A DNA stretch of 36,354 nucleotides from Oscillospiraceae bacterium (GCA_017505505.1 JAFVPA010000013.1:1-36354); one strand, 5' to 3'; positions 23,151 through 30,803 are shown, numbered from the stretch's first letter. Numbers and translations are program-made. The notes: generated from the sequence alone by a model not told the origin.

Positions 23151-24319
23151 TGGCCGGTAATCTTCTGATCGTTCACGGTGGCGCAGCTACTGCTGTCATC
23201 AACTGCTCTCTCTACGGTGCAGTGGATGAAGCCAAAAAAAGCGGCAAGATCGGCAAGATCTATGGTGCCGAGGGCGGCATGGGCGGCGTTCTGGCAGAAC
23301 GGTTCATCCGTCTGGATGAAGTATCCGACTTCCGTCTGGAGCTGCTGAAAAACTCTCCCGGCTCCGCCATCGGCACCTCCCGGGATGCCATGGAGGCCGA
23401 GGATTACGCCAATGTGGCACAGATCCTGAAAAAACACGATATCCGTTATGCCCTGTTCAACGGCGGCAACGGTACCATGGATACTTGCGGCAAGGTTTAT
23501 AAGGCCTGCAAGGAAGCCGGCCTGGATATTCTGGTGGCAGGCATCCCCAAGACCATGGATAATGACATTGCCGTTACCGATCATGCCCCCGGATTTGTCA
23601 GCTCCGCCCGGTATATGGCCGGCACCGTCCGGGAAATCTGTACCGATGTTCGGGGCCTGCCCATTCATGTGTGCATTATCGAGGCTATGGGCCGCAACGC
23701 CGGCTGGGTTACCGGTGCTGCCGCATTGGCAAGACAGAATGACGAAATCGGCCCTGATCTGATTTACCTGCCCGAACGGGACTTTTCCGAGGATGCCTTC
23801 CTGGCAGACGTAGAGAAGCACTGGGCCAAGGGCAAGGGTGTGGTAGCTGTGGTCAGTGAAGGCATCCATGGCCCCGGCAACAAGCCCCTGGTGCCCCCTA
23901 TCTTCCAGACCGGCCGATCCGTCTATTTCGGTGATATTTCCGCCCATCTGGCCCAACTGGTGGTCAAAGAGCTTGGCATCAAAGCAAGAAACGAGAAGCC
24001 CGGTATTGCCGGACGTACTGCCTTCCACTGGCGCAGCGAAGTGGACTGCCGGGAAGCCGAGGAAGCCGGACGGGCTGCTGTACGGGCTGTACTGGATGGA
24101 AAAACCGGTGTCATGCCTGCCCTCCGCCGTCTGAGCAGCGATCCCTATACGACCGAACTGTTCCTGGCCCCCATTGAGGATGTCATGCTCACGGAGCAGG
24201 TGATGCCTGCGCACTATATCAATGCCGAAGGCAACGGCATTACGGACGAATACATCAAATGGCTGAACCCCCTGATGGGTGGAGCCCTGCCGGAATTCGT
24301 CACATTCCGGAAAAGTTGA
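23150..24319 (+). CDS. 6-phosphofructokinase family protein (phosphoryl donor uncertain)
   Basis: A 389-aa phosphofructokinase. Conserved pieces are HGGAATAVIN (10-18), GGNGTMDT (105-112), PKTMDND (133-139) with the catalytic aspartates, and EAMGRNAGW (178-186). Lysine K134 before TMDND is typical of PPi-dependent enzymes and of one ATP-dependent subgroup. The residue that is Asp in PPi enzymes (GGDDS/GGNDS) is glycine here (GGNGT), which points towards ATP. Donor choice is therefore undecided. It would phosphorylate fructose-6-phosphate, or a related keto-sugar, for the aldolase encoded just before it. Its ribosome site AAGGAGG lies within the aldolase gene and the two genes overlap by 1 nt. 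Confidence 0.88.
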   Translation: MAGNLLIVHGGAATAVINCSLYGAVDEAKKSGKIGKIYGAEGGMGGVLAERFIRLDEVSDFRLELLKNSPGSAIGTSRDAMEAEDYANVAQILKKHDIRYALFNGGNGTMDTCGKVYKACKEAGLDILVAGIPKTMDNDIAVTDHAPGFVSSARYMAGTVREICTDVRGLPIHVCIIEAMGRNAGWVTGAAALARQNDEIGPDLIYLPERDFSEDAFLADVEKHWAKGKGVVAVVSEGIHGPGNKPLVPPIFQTGRSVYFGDISAHLAQLVVKELGIKARNEKPGIAGRTAFHWRSEVDCREAEEAGRAAVRAVLDGKTGVMPALRRLSSDPYTTELFLAPIEDVMLTEQVMPAHYINAEGNGITDEYIKWLNPLMGGALPEFVTFRKS

Positions 24320-24331
24320 GGAGAAAAATTC

Positions 24332-25168
24332 ATGAAGCACATTTTTCTGAACTTAAAGCGTTTTGATGTCCCTGTCGCTCTGGGCGGTGTCAACCGCATT
24401 GCCCCTCTGAATGAATGGGGCACCTACATCGTTAAGAACACCCAGGAAGCATTGAAGAAGTACGATGCCAACGAAGTGGAATTCGTTCAGTATTTCCCTG
24501 AGGCACACCTGCTGAACGCTGTGGCTGCCCGGTGCGAAAACAGCCCTGTGCAGGTTGGCTGCCAGAGTGTTTACCGCATGAACACCGCTGTAGGCGGCAA
24601 CTTTGGCGCCTTCACCACCAACCGTCCCGTGTCCATCATGAAGGCTATGGATGTGGGTTACACCATTATCGGCCACTGCGAAGAGCGCAATGACAAGATG
24701 GGCATTCTGGCCGAGGCCGGTGTCGTTGACACCAAGGCCGTCAACCGTATCCTGAATCAGGAGATCAAGCTGGCCGTGGCCAACGGCATGAAGGTTTTGT
24801 ACTGCATCGGCGAGAAGGACACCGAGCTGGATCGCTGGGATGAAGTTCTGAGAGAACAGCTGGAAATTGGTCTGGAAGGCGTGGACAAGAGCCAGGTGGT
24901 CATCGGCTATGAGCCCATCTGGTCCATCGGCCCCGGCAAGACCCCTGCCGGCAAGGACTACATCACCAAGATCGCCCGCTTCGTCAAGGAAGTTACCGGC
25001 GGTATCGATGTGGTCTACGGCGGCGGCCTGAAGGTGGACAATGCCGAAATGCTGGCGTCCATCGAGGAGATCGACGGCGGTCTGATCGCCCTGACCCGTT
25101 TCCAGGGTGAGATCGGCTTCTACCCCGACGAATATATCGAAATCATCCGTACCTATCTTGGAAAGTAA
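24332..25168 (+). CDS. tpiA: Triosephosphate isomerase family protein
   Basis: A TIM-barrel isomerase (278 aa, longer than the usual 250). Catalytic residues are present: N7 and K9 (LNLKRF), H115 in IIGHCEER (usual GHSERR) and E194 in GYEPIWSIG, with a flexible loop WSIGPGKTP and a phosphate-binding YGGGL. The changes around the histidine and the longer N-terminal segment mark it as a divergent paralogue. Such copies can act on triose phosphates or on tetrulose phosphates. It starts 12 nt after the phosphofructokinase gene with GAGGAG upstream, which supports conversion of the aldolase products. Confidence 0.85.
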   Translation: MKHIFLNLKRFDVPVALGGVNRIAPLNEWGTYIVKNTQEALKKYDANEVEFVQYFPEAHLLNAVAARCENSPVQVGCQSVYRMNTAVGGNFGAFTTNRPVSIMKAMDVGYTIIGHCEERNDKMGILAEAGVVDTKAVNRILNQEIKLAVANGMKVLYCIGEKDTELDRWDEVLREQLEIGLEGVDKSQVVIGYEPIWSIGPGKTPAGKDYITKIARFVKEVTGGIDVVYGGGLKVDNAEMLASIEEIDGGLIALTRFQGEIGFYPDEYIEIIRTYLGK

Positions 25169-25180
25169 GGAGAAAATACA

Positions 25181-26641
25181 ATGAAGCTTGAGTTTGAATA
25201 CGGCCATGGCCTGATGTCTGCAAATCTGCCCGACAACACCGATGTGTTTATCCCCGGTGTCACCGTTCCCGATCCCGATTGCCTGCCTCAGGACTGGGAT
25301 AGCCTGTACAATGCAACACTGGAGTCCATCCGGAATCCTTACGGCATGCCCGCGCTGAAAGAACTGGCTGCTCCCGGCAAAACTGTTGTCTTCGTCATCC
25401 CCGACATCGTCAAGGGCGGCTGCCAGCCCACCGCGCACCGTAAGGTCTCCATCCGGGCCTGCCTGGACGAACTGTACGCAGGCGGCGTCCGCAAGGAAGA
25501 CATCCTGTTTATGATCTCCAACGGCCTGCACCCCCGTGCAACTGTTTCCGAAATGAAGCAGATCCTGGGTGAAGAGCTGTTCAACGAGTTCTACTGGACC
25601 AACCAGATCACTTCCCATGACTCCGAAGACTACGAGCACATGGTCGATCTGGGCACCACCAAGCGCGGCGACCCTGTTCTGATGAACAAGTACGTCTTCG
25701 ACTGCGACATTCCCATTCTGATCGGCCACACCCAGGGCAACCCCTACGGCGGTTACTCCGGCGGCTACAAGCATTCCGCTACCGGCATCACCCACTGGAA
25801 GTCCATCGCTTCCCACCATGTTCCCAAGGTCATGCACCGGGATGACTTCACTCCTGTTTCCGGCAAGAGCCTGATGCGTACCAAGTTTGACGAGATCTCC
25901 ATGCACATGGAAGAGAAGATGGGCCACCCCTTCTTCTGCTGTGACGCTGTTCTGGACTCCAAGTCCCGTCAGATCGCCATCTTCTCCGGCTACGGCAAGG
26001 TCATGCAGCCCCTGAGCTGGGAAGTTGCCAACAAGCGTACCTACGTTCCCTTCGCAGAAGAGAAGTACGACGTCATGGTCTTCGGTATGCCCCAGGACTT
26101 CCACTACGGCGTGGGCATGGGCACCAACCCCATCCAGCTGATGCAGGCGCTGTCCGCTCAGGTTATCCGTCATAAGCGCGTCATGAAGGAGAACTGCGTT
26201 ATCATCTGTTCCTCCATCTGCAACGGTTACTTCCACGATGAGCGCTGGCCCTACGCACGGGAGCTGTACGAAATGTTCCAGCATGACTTCATGCAGACCC
26301 TGCCCGATATGGACCGCTACGGCGAATACTTCGCAACCCGCGAGGACTACATCCGCAAGTACCGTTTCTGCAACGCTTTCCATCCCTTCCACGCCTTCTC
26401 CATGATGAGCTGCGGTCACATCGCCGAGATGAACACCTCTGCCATCTACATTGTCGGTGCCCAGGAGCCCGGCATTGCAAGAGGCATGGGCCTGAAGACC
26501 CGGGCCACCTTCGAAGAGGCTCTGGAAGATGCCATGAAGAAGTTCGTGGGTCCCAACCCCAAGATCCTGGCTCTGCCCCTGACCTTCAAGACCAGTGCCG
26601 TGCACCTGTGCATGAAGGACGACGACCTGTCCAACGTATAA
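25181..26641 (+). CDS. LarA-superfamily (nickel-pincer racemase-like) protein
   Basis: A 486-aa member of the LarA/DUF2088 family, whose characterised relatives racemise or epimerise 2-hydroxyacids with a nickel-pincer cofactor. H117 (NGLHPRAT) corresponds to LarA His108, and K197 in GGYSGGYKHSATG to Lys184, the lysine that bears the cofactor. The position of catalytic His174, ten residues before that lysine, is asparagine (N187). The DxTRP substrate loop reads DIVKG (75-79). It is therefore unlikely to be an ordinary lactate racemase. No larB, larC or larE is in the window. The gene is the last enzyme of the sugar operon, 12 nt after tpiA and followed by a TauE-type exporter. Confidence 0.82.
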   Translation: MKLEFEYGHGLMSANLPDNTDVFIPGVTVPDPDCLPQDWDSLYNATLESIRNPYGMPALKELAAPGKTVVFVIPDIVKGGCQPTAHRKVSIRACLDELYAGGVRKEDILFMISNGLHPRATVSEMKQILGEELFNEFYWTNQITSHDSEDYEHMVDLGTTKRGDPVLMNKYVFDCDIPILIGHTQGNPYGGYSGGYKHSATGITHWKSIASHHVPKVMHRDDFTPVSGKSLMRTKFDEISMHMEEKMGHPFFCCDAVLDSKSRQIAIFSGYGKVMQPLSWEVANKRTYVPFAEEKYDVMVFGMPQDFHYGVGMGTNPIQLMQALSAQVIRHKRVMKENCVIICSSICNGYFHDERWPYARELYEMFQHDFMQTLPDMDRYGEYFATREDYIRKYRFCNAFHPFHAFSMMSCGHIAEMNTSAIYIVGAQEPGIARGMGLKTRATFEEALEDAMKKFVGPNPKILALPLTFKTSAVHLCMKDDDLSNV

Positions 26642-26648
26642 ACAGACA

Positions 26649-26674
26649 ACTGGGTTGCCGCAAGGCAACCCAGT
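26649..26674 (+). other. Intercistronic hairpin with GCAA tetraloop
   Basis: A perfect 11-bp stem ACTGGGTTGCC / GGCAACCCAGT closed by GCAA, a stable GNRA tetraloop. No U-run follows, and the ribosome site of the next gene starts about 10 nt later, so it is more likely an mRNA-stabilising or processing element than a terminator. Confidence 0.7.
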
Positions 26675-26692
26675 ATGCAATAGGAGATATTC

Positions 26693-27484
26693 ATGATCTA
26701 TTTGTTGTATTTCCTGATCTGCCTTATGGCAAGTATCGTCGGTGCCATCTGCGGCATTGGCGGTGGTGTGGTGATCAAGCCCGTTCTGGATATGATGCAG
26801 ATGGGACCTCCTGCCACCATCAATTTCCTCTCCGGCTGCACCGTGCTGTCCATGAGCCTATACTCTGTCAGCAAGGCCCTGCGGGCAGGAGACAGTAAGG
26901 TAGAAATGTCCACCGGTACCCCGCTGGCCCTGGGTGCGGCTGTTGGCGGCGTGGTGGGCAAAGAGATGTTCTCTGCAGTCAAGACATTCTTTAATGGAAG
27001 CCCTATGGTAGGCGGTGTACAGGCCGTAGCGCTGGGCATCATCACCCTGGGAACCCTGCTGTATACCATCAACAAAAGCCGCATCCAGACCCGCAACACG
27101 TCCAACAAGCTGGCCTGTCTGGTGATCGGCCTGCTGCTGGGTATCATGTCCAGCTTCCTCGGCATCGGCGGCGGTCCCATCAATCTGGTGGTACTGGGCT
27201 ATTTCTTTGGCATGGACAGCAAAACCGCTGCAGCCAACAGCCTGTATATTATCCTGTTCAGCCAGAGTGCCAGCCTGCTGGCAACTGTGCTGACCGCCTC
27301 GGTACCGGAATTCCAGATCGGTGTGCTGCTTCTGATGGTAGCAGGTGGCATCGGCGGCGGTATCGTTGGCCGGACTCTGAATAAGAAAATGGACAACAAG
27401 GCGGTGGACAAACTGTTCATCGGCCTGATGGTGCTGATCGTCTGCATTTGTATTTATAATGCAGCCCGGGCATTTATCGGTTAA
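26693..27484 (+). CDS. TauE/SafE family anion exporter
   Basis: A 263-aa membrane protein with about eight hydrophobic segments and the duplicated TauE/SafE motif: CGIGGGVVIKP near residue 20 and LGIGGGPINLVVL near 158. Family members export sulfite, sulfoacetate and other small organic anions, though many are uncharacterised. It follows the LarA-like gene after the tetraloop hairpin and closes the operon before the terminator at 27524. Its position suggests that the pathway yields an anion that the cell discards. The start has AGGAG at 6-8 nt. Confidence 0.88.
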   Translation: MIYLLYFLICLMASIVGAICGIGGGVVIKPVLDMMQMGPPATINFLSGCTVLSMSLYSVSKALRAGDSKVEMSTGTPLALGAAVGGVVGKEMFSAVKTFFNGSPMVGGVQAVALGIITLGTLLYTINKSRIQTRNTSNKLACLVIGLLLGIMSSFLGIGGGPINLVVLGYFFGMDSKTAAANSLYIILFSQSASLLATVLTASVPEFQIGVLLLMVAGGIGGGIVGRTLNKKMDNKAVDKLFIGLMVLIVCICIYNAARAFIG

Positions 27485-27523
27485 ATGGCAATAGGTGCAG
27501 AAACGCACCCATTCGGACTATCG

Positions 27524-27558
27524 AAGAAGAGACATCCATACAGATGTCTCTTCTTTTT
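27524..27558 (+). terminator. Intrinsic terminator of the sugar/LarA/TauE operon
   Basis: A 13-bp stem AAGAAGAGACATC / GATGTCTCTTCTT with a 6-nt loop, followed by a T-run through 27558. A small GGTGC/GCACC hairpin precedes it (27494-27509). Confidence 0.93.
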
Positions 27559-27631
27559 ATAAAGGCAGACCACAGATGTACTAAAAACCATCCGGTTTCG
27601 CTGGCTGGATACATTTTAGGCTCCTTATCTT

Positions 27632-27669
27632 CCATATTTGCTTGCAAACACGTCAGAATATGGTATGAT
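27632..27669 (+). promoter_or_regulatory. Promoter of the OYE-family gene with embedded inverted repeats
   Basis: TTGCAA (27642-27647), 16 nt, then TATGAT (27664-27669). The -35 sits inside the short palindrome TTTGC-TT-GCAAA (27637-27648), and CCATATT / AATATGG arms (27632-27638, 27657-27663) flank it. Both could be regulator sites. Confidence 0.5.
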
Positions 27670-27701
27670 ATAAGAAATTAATTTTGAAAGGGGAAATCTC
27701 T

Positions 27702-29714
27702 ATGAGCAAAAACTCTCTGCTGCTGCAGCCCATTCAGGTGGGTAATCTGACACTCAAGAACCGCGTTATGTTCCCGCCTCTGACTACCGGCTACGAAGAG
27801 CGCGATGGCTCCATCGGTGAGCGGAGCCTGGCCTTCTATGAGCGGCTGGCCAAGGGCGGCACCGGCTATGTGGTCATCGGCGACGTTGCCCCTGTTATGA
27901 CCGCATCCCCTACCCCCAAGCTCTGTGATGACCGGCAGATTCCCACCTTCAAGCGTCTGGCAGATGCTCTGCACAAATATGACTGCAAGGTAGCTCTGCA
28001 GATTTTCCACCCCGAATATGACGTCCCCGAAGTGGGCCGGCTGATCCGCCTGGCTCAGATGTCTGCCAAGGAAGGCATGGAAGCCAAAGCAAAGGGCGAT
28101 ATGGCGACCTTCGGTGCCAAAATGAAGGAATCCCAGGAATTCGGCAAGCAGGCCCATGGCAAGATTGCACATGACATGAAGTTTTTCATCCAGGAAGTCA
28201 CTCCTGCTCAGCTGGCTCAAATCAAGGGCTATATTGCCGAGGCTTCCCGTCGGGCCCAGGAAGCAGGGATCGATGCAATCGAGGTCCACGGCGACCGCCT
28301 GCTGGGCAGCCTTTGCTCCCGTCTTATGAATTTCCGCACCGATGAATACGGCGGTTGCTTTGAAAACCGGGTTCGTTACGCCCTGGAAGTGGTGGCCGCC
28401 ATCAAAGAAGCCGCTCCCAACCTGATGATCGAGTACAAGCTGCCTATCATCACCAAGAATCCCGACGGCTCCGATCGCGGCAAGGGCGGCCTGTATCCGG
28501 AAGAGGGTGTGGAATTCGCCAAACTGCTGGAAAAGGCCGGTGTTCACATGATCCAGGTTGCCCAGGCCAACCATACCGGCAATATGGCCGACACCATTCC
28601 TCCCATGGGCACCCGGGAAGAGAACTGGATTCTGCCTGTGACCAAGGCTGTGAAGGCTGCTGTATCCATCCCTGTTGCCACCGTTGGCAAGGTCCTGACA
28701 GTGGAAAACGGCGAGAAGCTGCTCGCTGACGGAGATGCCGACATTATCGCCTATGGCCGCAGTCTGGTGTGCGATCCCGATATCGCCATCAAGGCGGAAA
28801 CCGGGGAACCTGTCCGCCTGTGCATGAACTGCAACAAGGGCTGCGTGGATGCCATCCAGAACCGCCGCTACATTACCTGTGTTCTGAATGCGGAAAACGG
28901 CGAGGAAGCCACCATGTCCATTAAGCCCGGTGACGGCAAGAAGAAGGTCGTTGTCATTGGCGGCGGTGTAGCCGGTCTGGAAGCCGCCAGAGTTGCCGCG
29001 CTGCGTGGTTACGAAGTGGATCTCTACGAGAAGGATCCCGTTCTTGGCGGCCAGATCAACATCGCTGCTGTGCCTCCCAGAAAGGATGAAATTCTCCGTT
29101 CCGTTGCCTACTATGAGTGCCTCCTGCCTGCTCTGGGTGTCAGCATCCACCTGAACACGGTCGCAACCAAGGAAATCATGAACGCAGCCGATGCCGTTAT
29201 CGTGGCAGTGGGCGCCCACGATCTGAAACTCCCCATCCCCGGTGCCGACGGTGCCAATGTGGTATCTTCCTGGGATATTCTGGCTGGCAAGGTTGAAGCA
29301 AAGGGTCACTGCGCCATCATCGGCGGCGGCCTGGTGGGTACCGAAACCGCAGAATATCTGCTGGAAAAGGGCTGTACTGTTTCTATCATCGAAATGATGG
29401 ACAAAATCGCAAACGGCGAATCCTCCACCATCCTGCCCACCATCCTGGCAGATTTCGCATCCCACAACGTTCAGCAGTATGTCAGCACCAAGGTAAGCGC
29501 CATTGAGGAAGGCTGCGTCAAGGCAACCCAGGGCGAAACCGAGATTTCCATTCCCTGTGATATGGTGATTATGGCTGTGGGCTCCAGGAAGAACGTTCTG
29601 GATGTAGAAGGTGTCACTGTCCCCGTTTACTATGCAGGCGATTGCTCCGGTGAGCGCACCGCCGGTATTATGGAAGCTGTCCGGAGTGGCTACAAGGCCG
29701 CAAATGAAATCTGA
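27702..29714 (+). CDS. Old yellow enzyme family FMN/FAD/4Fe-4S oxidoreductase
   Basis: A 670-aa multidomain flavoprotein of the 2,4-dienoyl-CoA reductase / 2-enoate reductase / Bai-type group. The N-terminal FMN TIM barrel begins LKNRVMFPPLTTGYEE. The 4Fe-4S site has the CxxCxxxCx11C pattern (CMNCNKGC and a later ITC). Two Rossmann motifs follow, VVVIGGGVAGLEAAR for FAD and AIIGGGLVGTETAEYL for NAD(P)H. The usual catalytic loop (HGAHGYL) reads VHGDRLLGS. About 60 residues rich in Lys, Met and Glu are inserted after IFHPEYD. It probably reduces an activated C=C bond in an anaerobic pathway; the substrate is unknown. ATG 27702 follows AAAGGGGA. It is monocistronic. Confidence 0.88.
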   Translation: MSKNSLLLQPIQVGNLTLKNRVMFPPLTTGYEERDGSIGERSLAFYERLAKGGTGYVVIGDVAPVMTASPTPKLCDDRQIPTFKRLADALHKYDCKVALQIFHPEYDVPEVGRLIRLAQMSAKEGMEAKAKGDMATFGAKMKESQEFGKQAHGKIAHDMKFFIQEVTPAQLAQIKGYIAEASRRAQEAGIDAIEVHGDRLLGSLCSRLMNFRTDEYGGCFENRVRYALEVVAAIKEAAPNLMIEYKLPIITKNPDGSDRGKGGLYPEEGVEFAKLLEKAGVHMIQVAQANHTGNMADTIPPMGTREENWILPVTKAVKAAVSIPVATVGKVLTVENGEKLLADGDADIIAYGRSLVCDPDIAIKAETGEPVRLCMNCNKGCVDAIQNRRYITCVLNAENGEEATMSIKPGDGKKKVVVIGGGVAGLEAARVAALRGYEVDLYEKDPVLGGQINIAAVPPRKDEILRSVAYYECLLPALGVSIHLNTVATKEIMNAADAVIVAVGAHDLKLPIPGADGANVVSSWDILAGKVEAKGHCAIIGGGLVGTETAEYLLEKGCTVSIIEMMDKIANGESSTILPTILADFASHNVQQYVSTKVSAIEEGCVKATQGETEISIPCDMVIMAVGSRKNVLDVEGVTVPVYYAGDCSGERTAGIMEAVRSGYKAANEI

Positions 29715-29759
29715 GAACCATAAGGAATCCCAAGAACCGTTCGGCCTTCGGTAAGAAAA

Positions 29760-29834
29760 CCGGGCGTTGAATGCGAACTTCGCAATATCAAAGGTGCTGT
29801 TTCCGGTGCCTATGAGATCGCCAGAACTTTGTAG
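29760..29834 (+). pseudogene. Possible decayed C-terminal tail of a second OYE-type reductase
   Basis: Between the OYE gene and its terminator, a 24-codon stretch ends RNIKGAVSGAYEIARTL before a TAG stop. It resembles the usual end of OYE/2-enoate reductase proteins (a GDC...I..A...G...A pattern) and is not a copy of the neighbouring gene's own tail. No start codon or upstream domain remains. It may be what is left of a paralogue after deletion, or a chance match, since the segment is short. Confidence 0.3.
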
Positions 29835-29898
29835 GAACAGCGTGAATGTGCGCAGAAGCATCTAACACCATTCATCTCATAACAGCCAGAGGAAGCGC

Positions 29899-29937
29899 AA
29901 TGCTCCGGGGACAACAGATATCCCCGGAGCATTTTTT
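29899..29937 (+). terminator. Intrinsic terminator of the OYE-family gene
   Basis: A 13-bp stem AATGCTCCGGGGA / TCCCCGGAGCATT, a 9-nt loop and a T-run to 29937. It lies about 185 nt beyond the OYE stop; the possible reductase tail lies between. The convergent gene on the other strand ends at 29940. Confidence 0.88.
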
Positions 29938-29939
29938 GT

Positions 29940-30770
29940 TTACTTTGCGGTGCAATGTGCGTCAAACCGCCGCAACACTTCCAGCAAGTCTTCCGGCAAT
30001 CTTTTCCGACACTCTGCCTTCAGTTCCTCAGTCACACCGTAAAAGGCCTCTGCCATAGAACCGGCAATGCAGGTCAGCGTATCGCAGTCGCCGCCCAGAG
30101 ATACTGCCGTGCGGATCACATCCTCGAAAGACTGGCCTTCCAGAAAGGCTGTGATGGCTTCCGGGACGGTTTCCTGGCAGGACTCCACATGGTAATAGTC
30201 CGGGCGGATCTCATCCCAGGTTCTGCTGAGATCGTAATGAAAGTTCTCCTCGACATAGGCCTTGATCGCTGCCTTGGTGCTGCCGGTGCGCGCCAGGAAG
30301 ATGGCAGAGGCGACAGCTTCCGCGCCCTTAATTCCCTCAGGATGGTTGTGGGTCACTTCTGCGGAGAGTTTCGCCATCCGGCGCACGGTTTCCAGCTCCT
30401 TCGGAAAGCCATAATTGTTGGTGGCAATCAGAGGGAAGGCGATGGATTTACAGTCATGCTCCAACACCAGTTTCAGAGACTGATCATAGCAGCTGCGAAG
30501 CAAGGCTTCCTCTCCATAGCTGCCGCCATCCCACACCGGACCAACGGTATGGATCACATACTTGGCATCCAGACGGAATGCAGGGGTGATGGCCGCCTGT
30601 CCCATGGCGATGGGACCGATCTTCTGCCGGGCAGCTAACAACTCCGGTCCTGCCTTTTTATGGATACTGGCATCGGTGCCCAAACCTACCACAGGCCAGG
30701 GATTGGCCAAATTCACAATGGCATCCACCCGCATATTGGTAATATCGTTTCTGACGATCTCAACGGGCAT
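29940..30770 (-). CDS. Macrodomain fused to C-terminal half of an ADP-ribosylglycohydrolase
   Basis: A 276-aa hybrid. Residues 1-125 are a macrodomain (VEIVRNDITNMRVDAIVNLAN, GTDASIHKKAG, VIHTVGPVW, FPLIATNNYGFPKE), a fold that binds or hydrolyses ADP-ribose. Residues 126-276 match the C-terminal half of bacterial ADP-ribosylglycohydrolases (AKLSAEVTHNHPEGIKGAEA, then SLGGDCDTLTCIAGSMAEA with the metal-binding GGDxDT). The N-terminal half of that enzyme, with its first metal ligands, is missing, as are the last helices of the macrodomain. The join at PKE-LETV is clean and in frame. ATG 30770 is used because a promoter -10 lies at 30798-30803; a longer frame to 30857 would start upstream of it. 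Activity is uncertain. Confidence 0.85.
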   Translation of the reverse strand: MPVEIVRNDITNMRVDAIVNLANPWPVVGLGTDASIHKKAGPELLAARQKIGPIAMGQAAITPAFRLDAKYVIHTVGPVWDGGSYGEEALLRSCYDQSLKLVLEHDCKSIAFPLIATNNYGFPKELETVRRMAKLSAEVTHNHPEGIKGAEAVASAIFLARTGSTKAAIKAYVEENFHYDLSRTWDEIRPDYYHVESCQETVPEAITAFLEGQSFEDVIRTAVSLGGDCDTLTCIAGSMAEAFYGVTEELKAECRKRLPEDLLEVLRRFDAHCTAK

Positions 30771-30797
30771 ACGCTCACCGCCTTTTTTTCCAATGCA

Positions 30798-30803
30798 ATT
30801 ATA
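30798..30803 (-). promoter_or_regulatory. -10 element for the macrodomain hybrid gene
   Basis: A perfect TATAAT on the minus strand about 28 nt ahead of the chosen ATG. The -35 region is weak (TTTTCC at 17 nt). It rules out the longer reading of the gene starting at 30857. Confidence 0.5.

Noticed and set aside
24353..26680. Very long open frame on the minus strand antisense to tpiA and the LarA-like gene
   Set aside because: It mirrors codon positions of strongly GC-biased genes, has low-complexity Val/Gly/His/Asp-rich translation, no ribosome site and no family motif; the plus-strand genes have clear motifs.
27678..29861. Long minus-strand open frame opposite the OYE gene
   Set aside because: Antisense shadow of a codon-biased gene; the plus strand has intact FMN, Fe-S and Rossmann motifs, a promoter and a ribosome site.
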